A stretch of DNA of 64,000 nucleotides from JAPKYZ01 sp033763835 (GTDB lineage Bacteria > Acidobacteriota > Terriglobia > Bryobacterales > Bryobacteraceae). The position numbers and the translations under genes were made by a program. Shown here piece by piece: positions 52,747 to 60,419 of the stretch. Location of the stretch: positions 17,366-81,365 of the forward strand of contig JANRJS010000002.1 of NCBI GenBank assembly GCA_033763835.1. The letters run 5' to 3'. Within the stretch, counting starts at the first letter, position 1; the number at the start of each line of letters is the position of its first letter. The notes beneath the pieces were generated by a model. It saw nothing but the letters and a program-made list of their open reading frames with translations, had not been told where the DNA came from and made no database searches.

Positions 52747-53501
52747 TCGAAGACGTGGAGCGCTCGCTACGGCTGCAGGAAGTGGACGCGCGGATTCTCG
52801 AACTGACTAAAGAGATCGCCGAGTTACCGAAACACATCGCCGTGATCGAGAAGCAGCTCGACGGCCATCAGCGGAAACTCGAAGCGGACCGTGCGGCGTT
52901 AGCCGCAAACCAAAAGGAACGCAAACAGCGCGACATCGATATCGAAACGCATAAGGCGAAAATTTCGAAACTTCGCGACCAGATGAATCTGGCGAAAACG
53001 AACGAGCAGTATCGAGCTTTCCAGCACGAGATCGAGTACGCCGAAGGCGAGATTCGCAAAGCCGAGGACCGGATTCTCGATCTGATGTCGGAGGGCGAAC
53101 CGCTCGAGGCGAACGTCAAGGCGGCGGAGAAAGCGCTGGCCGAAGAGAAAAAGTCGGTGGAAGCGGAGAAGGCCAGTGCGCGCGAGCGGACGGCCGTCGA
53201 TCAAAAGGCGCTCGCCGAAGCGAAGGCGCAGCGGGCGGCGTTAGCCGCCGAACTCTCGCCCGCGACGGCGGTATTGTACGAACGGATCAAGAAGAAACAC
53301 CCCGCCGGTCCTGTCGTGGCCGACGCGACGCACGGCCGGTGCACGGCGTGCAACATGATGCTGCGTCCGCAGTATTTTCAAGATCTGAAAACGGCGGCGA
53401 AACTGATGCAGTGCGAAAGCTGCGGGCGTATGCTGCGCTACGCGCCGCCCATCGACGTTGTGGGTCAAATGGACGGCGGTACGCGCGTGTCGCTCAGTTA
53501 G
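52743..53501 (+). CDS. CT398-like coiled-coil protein with C4 zinc ribbon
   Basis: 252 residues from the ATG in the ATGA overlap with murJ. Residues ~10-185 form a long charged coiled coil (LRLQEVDARILELTKEIAEL, KLEADRAALAANQKERKQRD, LAKTNEQYRAFQHEIEYAEG); the C-terminus has a four-cysteine ribbon CTACNMMLRPQYF...CESCGRMLRY. These are DUF164/CT398 proteins, of uncertain role (RNA- or envelope-associated in different reports). Convergent on the radical SAM gene with a four-base TTAG overlap. Confidence 0.9.
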   Translation: MIEDVERSLRLQEVDARILELTKEIAELPKHIAVIEKQLDGHQRKLEADRAALAANQKERKQRDIDIETHKAKISKLRDQMNLAKTNEQYRAFQHEIEYAEGEIRKAEDRILDLMSEGEPLEANVKAAEKALAEEKKSVEAEKASARERTAVDQKALAEAKAQRAALAAELSPATAVLYERIKKKHPAGPVVADATHGRCTACNMMLRPQYFQDLKTAAKLMQCESCGRMLRYAPPIDVVGQMDGGTRVSLS

Positions 53502-55033
53502 CCGATCTGCACTAACTGCGGAGCGGGCCCGCGCGGGACTTGCAGATCGGGCATCGGTTTCGCCGAGAACAAACGCCGGGTGGGTTTTGCCAGCCACCTC
53601 GCCCATTGCCCGGACCGCGAACGGCGCGCGCTGTCGGTGGAAATTCCCGTATTCGCGTACATCTGGCGGTACAGCTTCGAAACGAACACGAATGCGAGCC
53701 GTCCACGCAGCGACTTCACGCACGACGATCGCTTCCAGACATTGCGCCAACTGTAGAACCGATCCCAAACGCCCTGCGTACGCGCACGCATTTCTTCGGA
53801 GGTCATAGTCGGGTGCGGCGAGAACATCTTCGGCCGGACGTTGGCCGGAATCCGCCAGTAACGCGTGATGGGAACGCCCTCGATCCGGGGCGCGCTATCG
53901 CCTAGCGATTTTTCCCACTTCTCGAAATCGACCGTGCCGGGAAACGGCGTCATCATGACGAACTGAGCGAATGTCATGTTCGCTTGTTCGGCCAATTTCA
54001 GCGTCGCGGTAAAGGTATCGGGACGGTCGGTCGGCAGTCCGAAGATGAACGAGCCGAGCACGTGAACGCCATGCGCGTGAAACGTTCGCAACCGCTCCGC
54101 CAGGGCGTCGCCCGCGCAGTTGAAACCCTTGTAAACGGCCTTCAGACCTTCCTCGGTAACGGACTCGACGCCCACCAGCGCCCCGCGAATGCGAGCCTTT
54201 TGCATCGCATCGAGAAATGCCGGATCCTCGCCCGCTTCCATCGTGATCTGCGTGTAGAACACCATGTCGGAGGGCAGTTCCGCGAGCCGGTCCATGAACT
54301 CGAACCTTTCGGCGCGCAAGCGGGTCAATTCGGCGACGCGCGCGGCGTTATTCTGACGCTCGGCGAGACGAATGTCTTCGAGCGTCACGGGGTAAAAGTT
54401 ATCGTCGGCGAGCGCGATGAAGCGGTAGCCGCGGCGGCGCAATTCGACAATCTCCTCGATGACGGGATCGGTGGCGCGCTGCCGGGGCTTCTGGCCGTCG
54501 GTCCGCCAGACCGAGCAAAACGAGCAGTGTTTAGGGCAGCCGCGTACGGTCTGGACCGAAGCCCACATGTAGCCCTTGTCGGGCAGCAGATCCCATCGCG
54601 CGGGTACGAAACGTTCCGCGTCCACCCGCCCTCCGTCGTACAAACGCTCCGGAGCGCCCTTCGCGCAATCGTCGAGCACTCGCGCCCAAATGACGTCGCC
54701 GTCGCCCTTCACCACCGCGTGAGCGTCGCCGAGTTCGTACGCCTCTTCGGGAAACAAAGTCGCGTGGATGCCGCCATAGACCACCCAAGCGCCCCGCGCC
54801 CTCGCCGCCCGTCCGATGGTCAACCCGCGTTGCGCGTTGCCGGTGTGGATTCCGATGCCCACCACATCGCCGGGTTGTACGCGTTCCAGGTCCATCGCCT
54901 CCAAGGTTTCGTCGACGATGACGGGATCGCCGAAACGCTGGGGCGTCGCGCCCCCGAGGACGTACAACCAGCGGGGTGTGATGACACCGATTCCGAACGC
55001 CATATCGCTCGGATTAACCAAAAAAACTTGCAT
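53498..55033 (-). CDS. B12-binding-domain radical SAM protein
   Basis: 511 residues from MQVFLVNPSD (55033); a longer frame to 55117 adds a Pro/Arg-rich leader. N-terminal cobalamin-binding-like Rossmann part (VGIGIHTGNAQRG, VVYGGIHATLFPEE), then the radical SAM motif C166-x3-C170-x2-C173 in RGCPKHCSFC. Later GVESVTEEGLKAVYKGFN and LGSFIFGLPTDRPDTF match this superfamily's large hopanoid- and tetrapyrrole-related members. The standard B12 base-off motif DxHxxG is not evident. The substrate is unknown; the neighbours give no hint. Confidence 0.88.
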   Translation of the reverse strand: MQVFLVNPSDMAFGIGVITPRWLYVLGGATPQRFGDPVIVDETLEAMDLERVQPGDVVGIGIHTGNAQRGLTIGRAARARGAWVVYGGIHATLFPEEAYELGDAHAVVKGDGDVIWARVLDDCAKGAPERLYDGGRVDAERFVPARWDLLPDKGYMWASVQTVRGCPKHCSFCSVWRTDGQKPRQRATDPVIEEIVELRRRGYRFIALADDNFYPVTLEDIRLAERQNNAARVAELTRLRAERFEFMDRLAELPSDMVFYTQITMEAGEDPAFLDAMQKARIRGALVGVESVTEEGLKAVYKGFNCAGDALAERLRTFHAHGVHVLGSFIFGLPTDRPDTFTATLKLAEQANMTFAQFVMMTPFPGTVDFEKWEKSLGDSAPRIEGVPITRYWRIPANVRPKMFSPHPTMTSEEMRARTQGVWDRFYSWRNVWKRSSCVKSLRGRLAFVFVSKLYRQMYANTGISTDSARRSRSGQWARWLAKPTRRLFSAKPMPDLQVPRGPAPQLVQIG

Positions 55034-55365
55034 CGGTCTCCTTAGGCGCCTGCGGGATATCGAACTGGGACCAGGAGGAGCCAAGCCCGGGCGGCAGGCG
55101 AAGCCAAAGGTTACCAAAACATGGAACCAAAAAGAAACAAACGGATCGCAGTTCGAAGCGCTAAACCGGCGGCGCGCGGCGACATTCGTTTACCGCGATG
55201 GCCGGGCGGCTTGACAACCCGATTGATGGTATTCTTAAAAAGCCTTTAGCGAAAACTAGAGGTGACTTCGCGCGTTATGTTTGTCCGAAATTTCGAGACC
55301 GGCCTAGACTAGCTCGCCCAGTGTATTTCGCCGCCTTTGCGCGGCTCTCCAAAAGGAGTCAATTC
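55034..55365. other. 332-base gene-free region ahead of the RRM gene
   Basis: It holds the 5' end of the divergent radical SAM unit and the promoter-leader of the RRM gene. Near 55211 the sequence becomes AT-richer. No riboswitch, tRNA or conserved hairpin was recognised. Short frames inside it lack family character. Confidence 0.6.
55211..55239 (+). promoter_or_regulatory. Probable sigma-70-type promoter for the RRM gene (long 5' leader)
   Basis: A perfect -35 TTGACA at 55211-55216, with AT-rich -10-like sequences around 55230-55239 (TATTCT, spacing 13; TCTTAA, spacing 16). The start is ~125 bases upstream of the GTG, leaving a long leader. RNA-binding-protein genes often have long regulated leaders, but no cold-shock box is proven. 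Confidence 0.4.
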
Positions 55366-55707
55366 GTGACCAATATCTTCGTAGGAAACCTCTCCTACCA
55401 AACCACTGAACCCGAGCTTGAGTCGGCTTTCGGTCAATTCGGCGCCGTCGAGCGAGTGAGTATTGTCCGCGACCGGGAAACCGGTCAGCCACGCGGTTTC
55501 GCCTTCGTCGAAATGACGAATCCGAACGAAGCGGCTAACGCCATTAACGGCATGAACGGACGGGAAATGAACGGCCGTTCCTTGAACGTCAACGAAGCGC
55601 GCCCGCGTGAAGCCCGCGGCGGCGGTGGCGGCGGCTACGGCGGCGGAGGCGGTGGCAATCGCCGAGGTGGCGGTGGCGGCGGCGGCCGGCGCGATAACCG
55701 CTGGTAA
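55366..55707 (+). CDS. Glycine-rich RRM RNA-binding protein
   Basis: 113 residues from GTG 55366 with AAAAGGAG at 55351-55358. One RRM domain with RNP2 IFVGNLSY and RNP1 RGFAFVEM, linked by FGAVERVSIVRDRETGQP; second part ANAINGMNGREMNGRSLNVNEARPRE. The tail is a Gly/Arg stretch (GGGGYGGGGGG...NRRGG...GGRRDNRW) as in bacterial and plant glycine-rich RRM proteins. It probably binds single-stranded RNA, perhaps as a chaperone. Terminator hairpin follows. Confidence 0.93.
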   Translation: MTNIFVGNLSYQTTEPELESAFGQFGAVERVSIVRDRETGQPRGFAFVEMTNPNEAANAINGMNGREMNGRSLNVNEARPREARGGGGGGYGGGGGGNRRGGGGGGGRRDNRW

Positions 55708-55717
55708 GCCGAATCGG

Positions 55718-57052
55718 TTAATCCATGGGGGCCACGCTTCGGCGTGGCCCTTTCCATTTCAGCGCCCACGCTCGCAGCAGGACCAAAGCGACCGTCATTA
55801 AGCCGAGCGACAATCCCACCCATAGCCCCAGTACTCCCCAACCCGACCCAAAACAGAGCCAGGCGCCGACCGGCAGCCCCAAAATCCAATAGCCGACGGT
55901 GTTCGCGATAAACGGCATGGTCGTGTCGCCTACGCCGCGCAAGGCCCCGATCGAGACTACCTGGATTCCATCGAATAGCTGAAACGCCGCCGCGGCGTAA
56001 AGCAAGGGGACGCCGAACTCGATCACCTGACTGTCCGTCGTGTAGATTCCCAGGATTGCGCGCGGAAAGGCAAGCATCGCAAGACCCGCACAGGCCATAA
56101 AGATCGCGCCTACGGCGATCGCCGTCCAGCCCGCGGTTCGTGCGCCATGCGAATCGCCGCGGCCGATCGCCTGCCCCACACGCACCGCCGCCGCCGAAGA
56201 CACTCCTAGCGGGATCATGAACGTCACTGACGCGTTATTGAGCGCTACCTCGTGTGCCGCGAGCGCATAGGCTGGAAACCGCCCTGCGAGCGCGGTAGCC
56301 GCGCCGAAGACTCCGATTTCGAGAAAGATGTGCCCGGCGGCCGGCAGCCCCAAACGGAACAAGTCGCGGATCCGCTTCCAATCCGGACCCTCCCAACGCC
56401 ACGCCGCGCGGGGAATGAAGAAGGCCAGCACTGCCGCCATGTAACAACGCGCAAAGATGGTGGCCATCGCCGAGCCATCCACTCCGAGCCGGGGAATCAG
56501 AATTAGGTTGCCGATCCAATTCACCAAGTTCGCCGTCACCAGCGCGAACGCCACCGGCCGCACGACGTTCGTCGATTGCAGATACCGGCGAAACGCGAAG
56601 TAGAAGACCAGCGGCACCAGGCTCCAAATCAGGATCGAGGTGAACGGCTGCGCACGCCGTAACACGCCCGGGTCGAGCCCCCAGTAGCTCATCAGCGGGA
56701 CCGCCAGCAGCATGAGGGCGATCAGTACTGGGGCCACCATCCAGCCCAGCCACAACCCTTGGCGCAACGAATGACGGCAATCGTCGATGTCGCCCGCGCC
56801 GAACGCTTGCGAGATCAAAGTGTCCATGCCGAGCAAGAATCCCACCAGTAGAATCCCGATGCAGTTGAATACGATGTTGCCCACCGCCACCGCGCCGATC
56901 GCCTCCGCGCCCAGGCGGCCCACCATAATCGTGTCGACGACGCCCATCGCCATCCAGCCCAACTCGGCGAGAATCACCGGACCGGCGAGTTTCAGCAGTT
57001 GCGGAAGCTCGGCACGAAGCGGTGAAGAGACACGAGTGGCCGGCGCGGTCAT
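55718..57052 (-). CDS. MATE-family multidrug efflux transporter
   Basis: 444 residues, ~12 membrane helices in two related halves. Family phrases: LKLAGPVILAELGWMAMGVVDTIMVGRLGAEAIGAVAVGN, LVGFLLGMDTLISQAFGAGD, LIPRLGVDGSAMATIFAR, and in the second half AAVRVGQAIGRGDSHGART and SIGALRGVGDTTMPF. NorM-type (sodium- or proton-driven) drug or metabolite export. Faces the RRM gene at its 3' end and the EF-G paralogue at its 5' end. Confidence 0.93.
   Translation of the reverse strand: MTAPATRVSSPLRAELPQLLKLAGPVILAELGWMAMGVVDTIMVGRLGAEAIGAVAVGNIVFNCIGILLVGFLLGMDTLISQAFGAGDIDDCRHSLRQGLWLGWMVAPVLIALMLLAVPLMSYWGLDPGVLRRAQPFTSILIWSLVPLVFYFAFRRYLQSTNVVRPVAFALVTANLVNWIGNLILIPRLGVDGSAMATIFARCYMAAVLAFFIPRAAWRWEGPDWKRIRDLFRLGLPAAGHIFLEIGVFGAATALAGRFPAYALAAHEVALNNASVTFMIPLGVSSAAAVRVGQAIGRGDSHGARTAGWTAIAVGAIFMACAGLAMLAFPRAILGIYTTDSQVIEFGVPLLYAAAAFQLFDGIQVVSIGALRGVGDTTMPFIANTVGYWILGLPVGAWLCFGSGWGVLGLWVGLSLGLMTVALVLLRAWALKWKGPRRSVAPMD
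55729..55753 (+). terminator. Intrinsic terminator with TTCG loop after the RRM gene
   Basis: A nine-base stem GGGCCACGC / GCGTGGCCC closed by a TTCG tetraloop, then TTT. It lies 21 bases after the RRM stop and inside the 3' end of the convergent MATE gene. Confidence 0.75.
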
Positions 57053-57118
57053 AGGGGTGAATTTTCATTCTAGCCTCTGTGATACGATTTCGCCCGTCGT
57101 TACAGGACTGAAACAACC

Positions 57119-59215
57119 ATGAAGGTTTACGAAGGCAAGGACATTCGCAACATTGCGCTCGCCGGTCACGGGCACTGCGGCAAAACGCAGTTGGCTGCGG
57201 CTCTTCTTCATACCTGCGGCGCGACCAACCGGCTGACGCGGACCGACGAAGGCAACACCATCACCGACTTCGACGAGGAAGCGGTGGCGCGGAAGATTTC
57301 GATCACGACCTCGATCGCCGCCGCCGAGTGGCGCGGGGTGAAACTCAACCTGCTCGATACTCCGGGCTTCAACATTTTCATGAACGACACGCGCGCCGCG
57401 CTACACGCCGCCGACGCGGTATTGATCGCCGTCGATGGAGTCGCCGGAGTGGAAGTGCAAACCGAGAAGGTGTGGAGCTTCGCCGAAGAGTTCAAGATGC
57501 CCCGCGCGATCTTCGTGAACAAGCTCGACCGCGAGCGCAGCGACTTTCAGCGGACCGTCGACAACTTGCACGAGATTTTCGGGCGTACCTGCGTCCCGAT
57601 TCAGTTGCCCATTGGATCGGAGAAGGATTTCCGGGGAGTGATCGATCTGGTGACGATGAAGGCGTTCCTCTACACGCCCGACGGAAACGGCGTAGGACAG
57701 GAAACCGAGATTCCCGGCGAGTACGCCGAAGCCGCCAAGGCCGCGCACGCCGTTCTCGTCGAAGCCGTGGCCGAAGGCGAGGACGCCCTCATGAACGAGT
57801 TCTTCGAGACCGGAACGCTTTCCGCCGAACACGTGATTCAGGGCATCCACGACGAGATGAAGTACAACGCCATCGTGCCCGTTCTCTGCGGCAGCGCCTC
57901 GCGGAACATCGGCAGTTGCCAGGTATTGCAGTTCTCGCGGATCTTCTTCCCCGCCGCCACCGAGCATCCGGTGATCCATCTGAAACACGGCGACGAAGAG
58001 GAAGACCGCGCCGTGTCGGATTCGAACGCTCCCGCCGCCTTCGTTTTCAAAACCGCCGCCGACCCGTTCCAAGGCCGCGTGACTTACTTCAAGGTGCTAT
58101 CGGGGATCGTCAAGAACGACGCGCACCTGATCAACTCGCGCTCCGGAGCGGACGAGCGTTTATCGCACATCGGATGTCCGTTCGGCAAAGCGATTCACCC
58201 GATCGCCGAACTGCACGCGGGCGACATCGGAGTCGTCGCGAAACTCAAAGACACGCTCACCGGTGACACGCTCGCCGACAAAGCGAATCAAGTCGCGCTG
58301 GCGCCTTTATCGATCGAGGAGCCGTCGATCGCCTACGCCATCCAAGCGAAGTCGAGGCAGGACGAAGATCGCATGGCGAACGCGATCCACAAGATTCTCG
58401 AAGAGGATCCTTCCCTGCGTTTCTATCGCGACCCGCAAACCAAGGAGTTTCTGCTGGCGGGTGCGGGGCAGCAGCACGTCGAGATCGTCGTCAGCCGCCT
58501 GCGCCGCAAATACAACGTGGACGTCGCGCTGCACGCCCCGAAAATTCCTTACCGCGAAACCATTCGTGGATTTGCGGATGTGCAGGGACGCCACAAGAAG
58601 CAGACCGGCGGTCACGGCCAGTTCGGCGACGTGCGCGTAAAGGTGGAGCCGTTGCCGCGCGGCGCGAAGTTCGAGTTCGTCAATGCGGTGTTTGGCGGCG
58701 CGGTGCCAAAGAACTTCATTCCCGCCGTCGAGAAGGGCTTTGTCGAAGCGGCGGCCAATGGCTATCTGGCGGGATTCCCGATGGTGGATTTCAAGGTGAC
58801 GTTGTACGACGGCAGCTACCACGATGTCGACAGTTCGGAAATGTCGTTCAAAATGGCCGCCCGCAAAGCCTATAAGGCCGCGATGGCCGCAGCCAGACCG
58901 GCGTTGCTCGAGCCGATCGTGAACGTGACGGTCCAAGCGCCGGTGGAATTTGCGGGCGACCTAATGGGCGACATGAATGGCCGCCGGGGCCGCATCTCCG
59001 GTATGGAGACGAAGGGTTCCACGCAAGTCATTCGCGCCCAGGTGCCGATGGCCGAAATGCTCACCTACCAAAGCGACCTCACTTCGATGACGCAAGGACG
59101 CGCGTCGTTCTCTATGGAGTTCGATCATTACGATTACGTGCCCAACTTGCAAGCCGAGAAGATTATCGCCGCCGCGCGCGCCGCGGCCACCGGAGACGAA
59201 GAAGACGACGACTAA
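57119..59215 (+). CDS. Elongation factor G paralogue (EF-G2 type)
   Basis: 698 residues, full EF-G length with GTPase, domains II, III (EEDPSLRFYRDPQTKEFLLAGAGQQHVEI), IV (HGQFGDVRVKVEPL, FPMVDFKVTLYDGSYHDVDSSE) and V. Walker A reads GHGHCGKTQ (16-24) rather than the usual DAGKTT type; G3 is DTPGF (80-84), with Phe at the position of the catalytic His of EF-G; G4 NKLD (134-137) is normal. This fits the EF-G2 group, some of which have poor GTPase activity. The housekeeping EF-G should be elsewhere. Same-strand MscS gene follows in 19 bases. Confidence 0.9.
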   Translation: MKVYEGKDIRNIALAGHGHCGKTQLAAALLHTCGATNRLTRTDEGNTITDFDEEAVARKISITTSIAAAEWRGVKLNLLDTPGFNIFMNDTRAALHAADAVLIAVDGVAGVEVQTEKVWSFAEEFKMPRAIFVNKLDRERSDFQRTVDNLHEIFGRTCVPIQLPIGSEKDFRGVIDLVTMKAFLYTPDGNGVGQETEIPGEYAEAAKAAHAVLVEAVAEGEDALMNEFFETGTLSAEHVIQGIHDEMKYNAIVPVLCGSASRNIGSCQVLQFSRIFFPAATEHPVIHLKHGDEEEDRAVSDSNAPAAFVFKTAADPFQGRVTYFKVLSGIVKNDAHLINSRSGADERLSHIGCPFGKAIHPIAELHAGDIGVVAKLKDTLTGDTLADKANQVALAPLSIEEPSIAYAIQAKSRQDEDRMANAIHKILEEDPSLRFYRDPQTKEFLLAGAGQQHVEIVVSRLRRKYNVDVALHAPKIPYRETIRGFADVQGRHKKQTGGHGQFGDVRVKVEPLPRGAKFEFVNAVFGGAVPKNFIPAVEKGFVEAAANGYLAGFPMVDFKVTLYDGSYHDVDSSEMSFKMAARKAYKAAMAAARPALLEPIVNVTVQAPVEFAGDLMGDMNGRRGRISGMETKGSTQVIRAQVPMAEMLTYQSDLTSMTQGRASFSMEFDHYDYVPNLQAEKIIAAARAAATGDEEDDD

Positions 59216-59234
59216 TGTGGTTCGATAGCCGGTG

Positions 59235-60419
59235 ATGGATTCGTCTGCTATCTGGCTTGTCGCCATCGAGGTCTTGCTCGTTTGGGCGTTATTTGCCGCC
59301 TGGTTCTACTTACTCGCGTGGCTGCGGCGGCATACGTTCCGGCGTTTGGCGCGCGCCACCGTCAAATTGGTAAGCGCGGATCGCGTCCGCTCCGTGCTTA
59401 CCTTCGTTTTTCGCGCGATATTCGCGGTTTCCTTTCTACTGTTTTTCCCCGCGGCGCTCACGTTCACGCTTCGGCAGTTTCCCGCCACACGAGAAATGTC
59501 CGGCGCTTGGGTCGGATGGTTCCGCGATCCGGTGCTGCTGCTTTGGGCGTCGTTCGTCGCCTACCTGCCGAGCCTCGCGTTTCTTGTCGTTTGGACAACC
59601 TTCATTTACTTCCTAATCCGCGCTATGGGATTGTTCGCCCGATGGATCTCGGTGGGCGCGATCGCCATCCCCGGCTTCCACCCGGAATGGGCCGAACCGA
59701 CCAAGCGCATTCTGGCGTTCCTTACCGGGGCATTTGGGCTGGTTGTGGCCTTTCCCTATTTGCCTGGCGGACAGTCGCCCGCTTTTCAAGGAGTGTCGCT
59801 CTTTATCGGCGTTCTTGTATCGATCGGTTCCGGATCGGTGATCGGCAATGTTGTGTCGGGAATCGTTCTGACCTACACAAGAGCATTCCGCATCGGAGAC
59901 CGGGTCAAGATCGGCGACCATATCGGCGACGTGCTGGAGAAGTCCGTATGGGTGACGCGCATCCGCACGATCAAGAATGAAGACATCGTCATTCCCCACT
60001 CGCAGGTGCTTTCGACGGCGGTGGTGAACTACACGCAGGCCAAGGAACGCGGCGGATTGATCCTGCATACTACTGTCACGATCGGCTACGACGCTCCTTG
60101 GCCAAAGGTGCATCAGGTCATGATCGACGCGGCCTTGCGCACCGAGGGGATCTTGCGCCAACCATCGCCGTTCGTTTTTCAGACCGCGCTCAACGACTAC
60201 AACGTAAGTTATGAAATCAACGCTTACACCGACCGTCCGTCCGAGATGGCGCGAATCTATTCCGACTTACACCGCCACTTACAAGACACCTTCAACGAAA
60301 GCGGCATCGAAATATTGTCGCCAACCTATAACCAGCTTCGCGACGGCAATCGCACAACCATACCGGCCAACTATCTCCCGGCGGATTACCGGCCGCCGGG
60401 CTTTCGGGTGGAACGCTAA
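59235..60419 (+). CDS. MscS-family mechanosensitive ion channel
   Basis: 394 residues (an overlapping GTG 59232 adds one residue). Four N-terminal hydrophobic helices, then the pore helix and beta domain: GVSLFIGVLVSIGSGSVIGNVVSGIVLTYTRAFRIGDRVKIGDHIGDV is the TM3/pore and beta region of MscS; IKNEDIVIPHSQVLSTAVVNYTQ follows; the C-terminal alpha/beta domain ends SGIEILSPTYNQLRDGN. Opens under membrane tension to release solutes. Co-directional with the EF-G2 gene; converges with the PhoD-like gene by four bases. Confidence 0.92.
   Translation: MDSSAIWLVAIEVLLVWALFAAWFYLLAWLRRHTFRRLARATVKLVSADRVRSVLTFVFRAIFAVSFLLFFPAALTFTLRQFPATREMSGAWVGWFRDPVLLLWASFVAYLPSLAFLVVWTTFIYFLIRAMGLFARWISVGAIAIPGFHPEWAEPTKRILAFLTGAFGLVVAFPYLPGGQSPAFQGVSLFIGVLVSIGSGSVIGNVVSGIVLTYTRAFRIGDRVKIGDHIGDVLEKSVWVTRIRTIKNEDIVIPHSQVLSTAVVNYTQAKERGGLILHTTVTIGYDAPWPKVHQVMIDAALRTEGILRQPSPFVFQTALNDYNVSYEINAYTDRPSEMARIYSDLHRHLQDTFNESGIEILSPTYNQLRDGNRTTIPANYLPADYRPPGFRVER

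Noticed and set aside
55607..55700. GGC-rich repeats resembling an array
   Set aside because: They encode the glycine-rich RRM tail; not a CRISPR or other repeat element.
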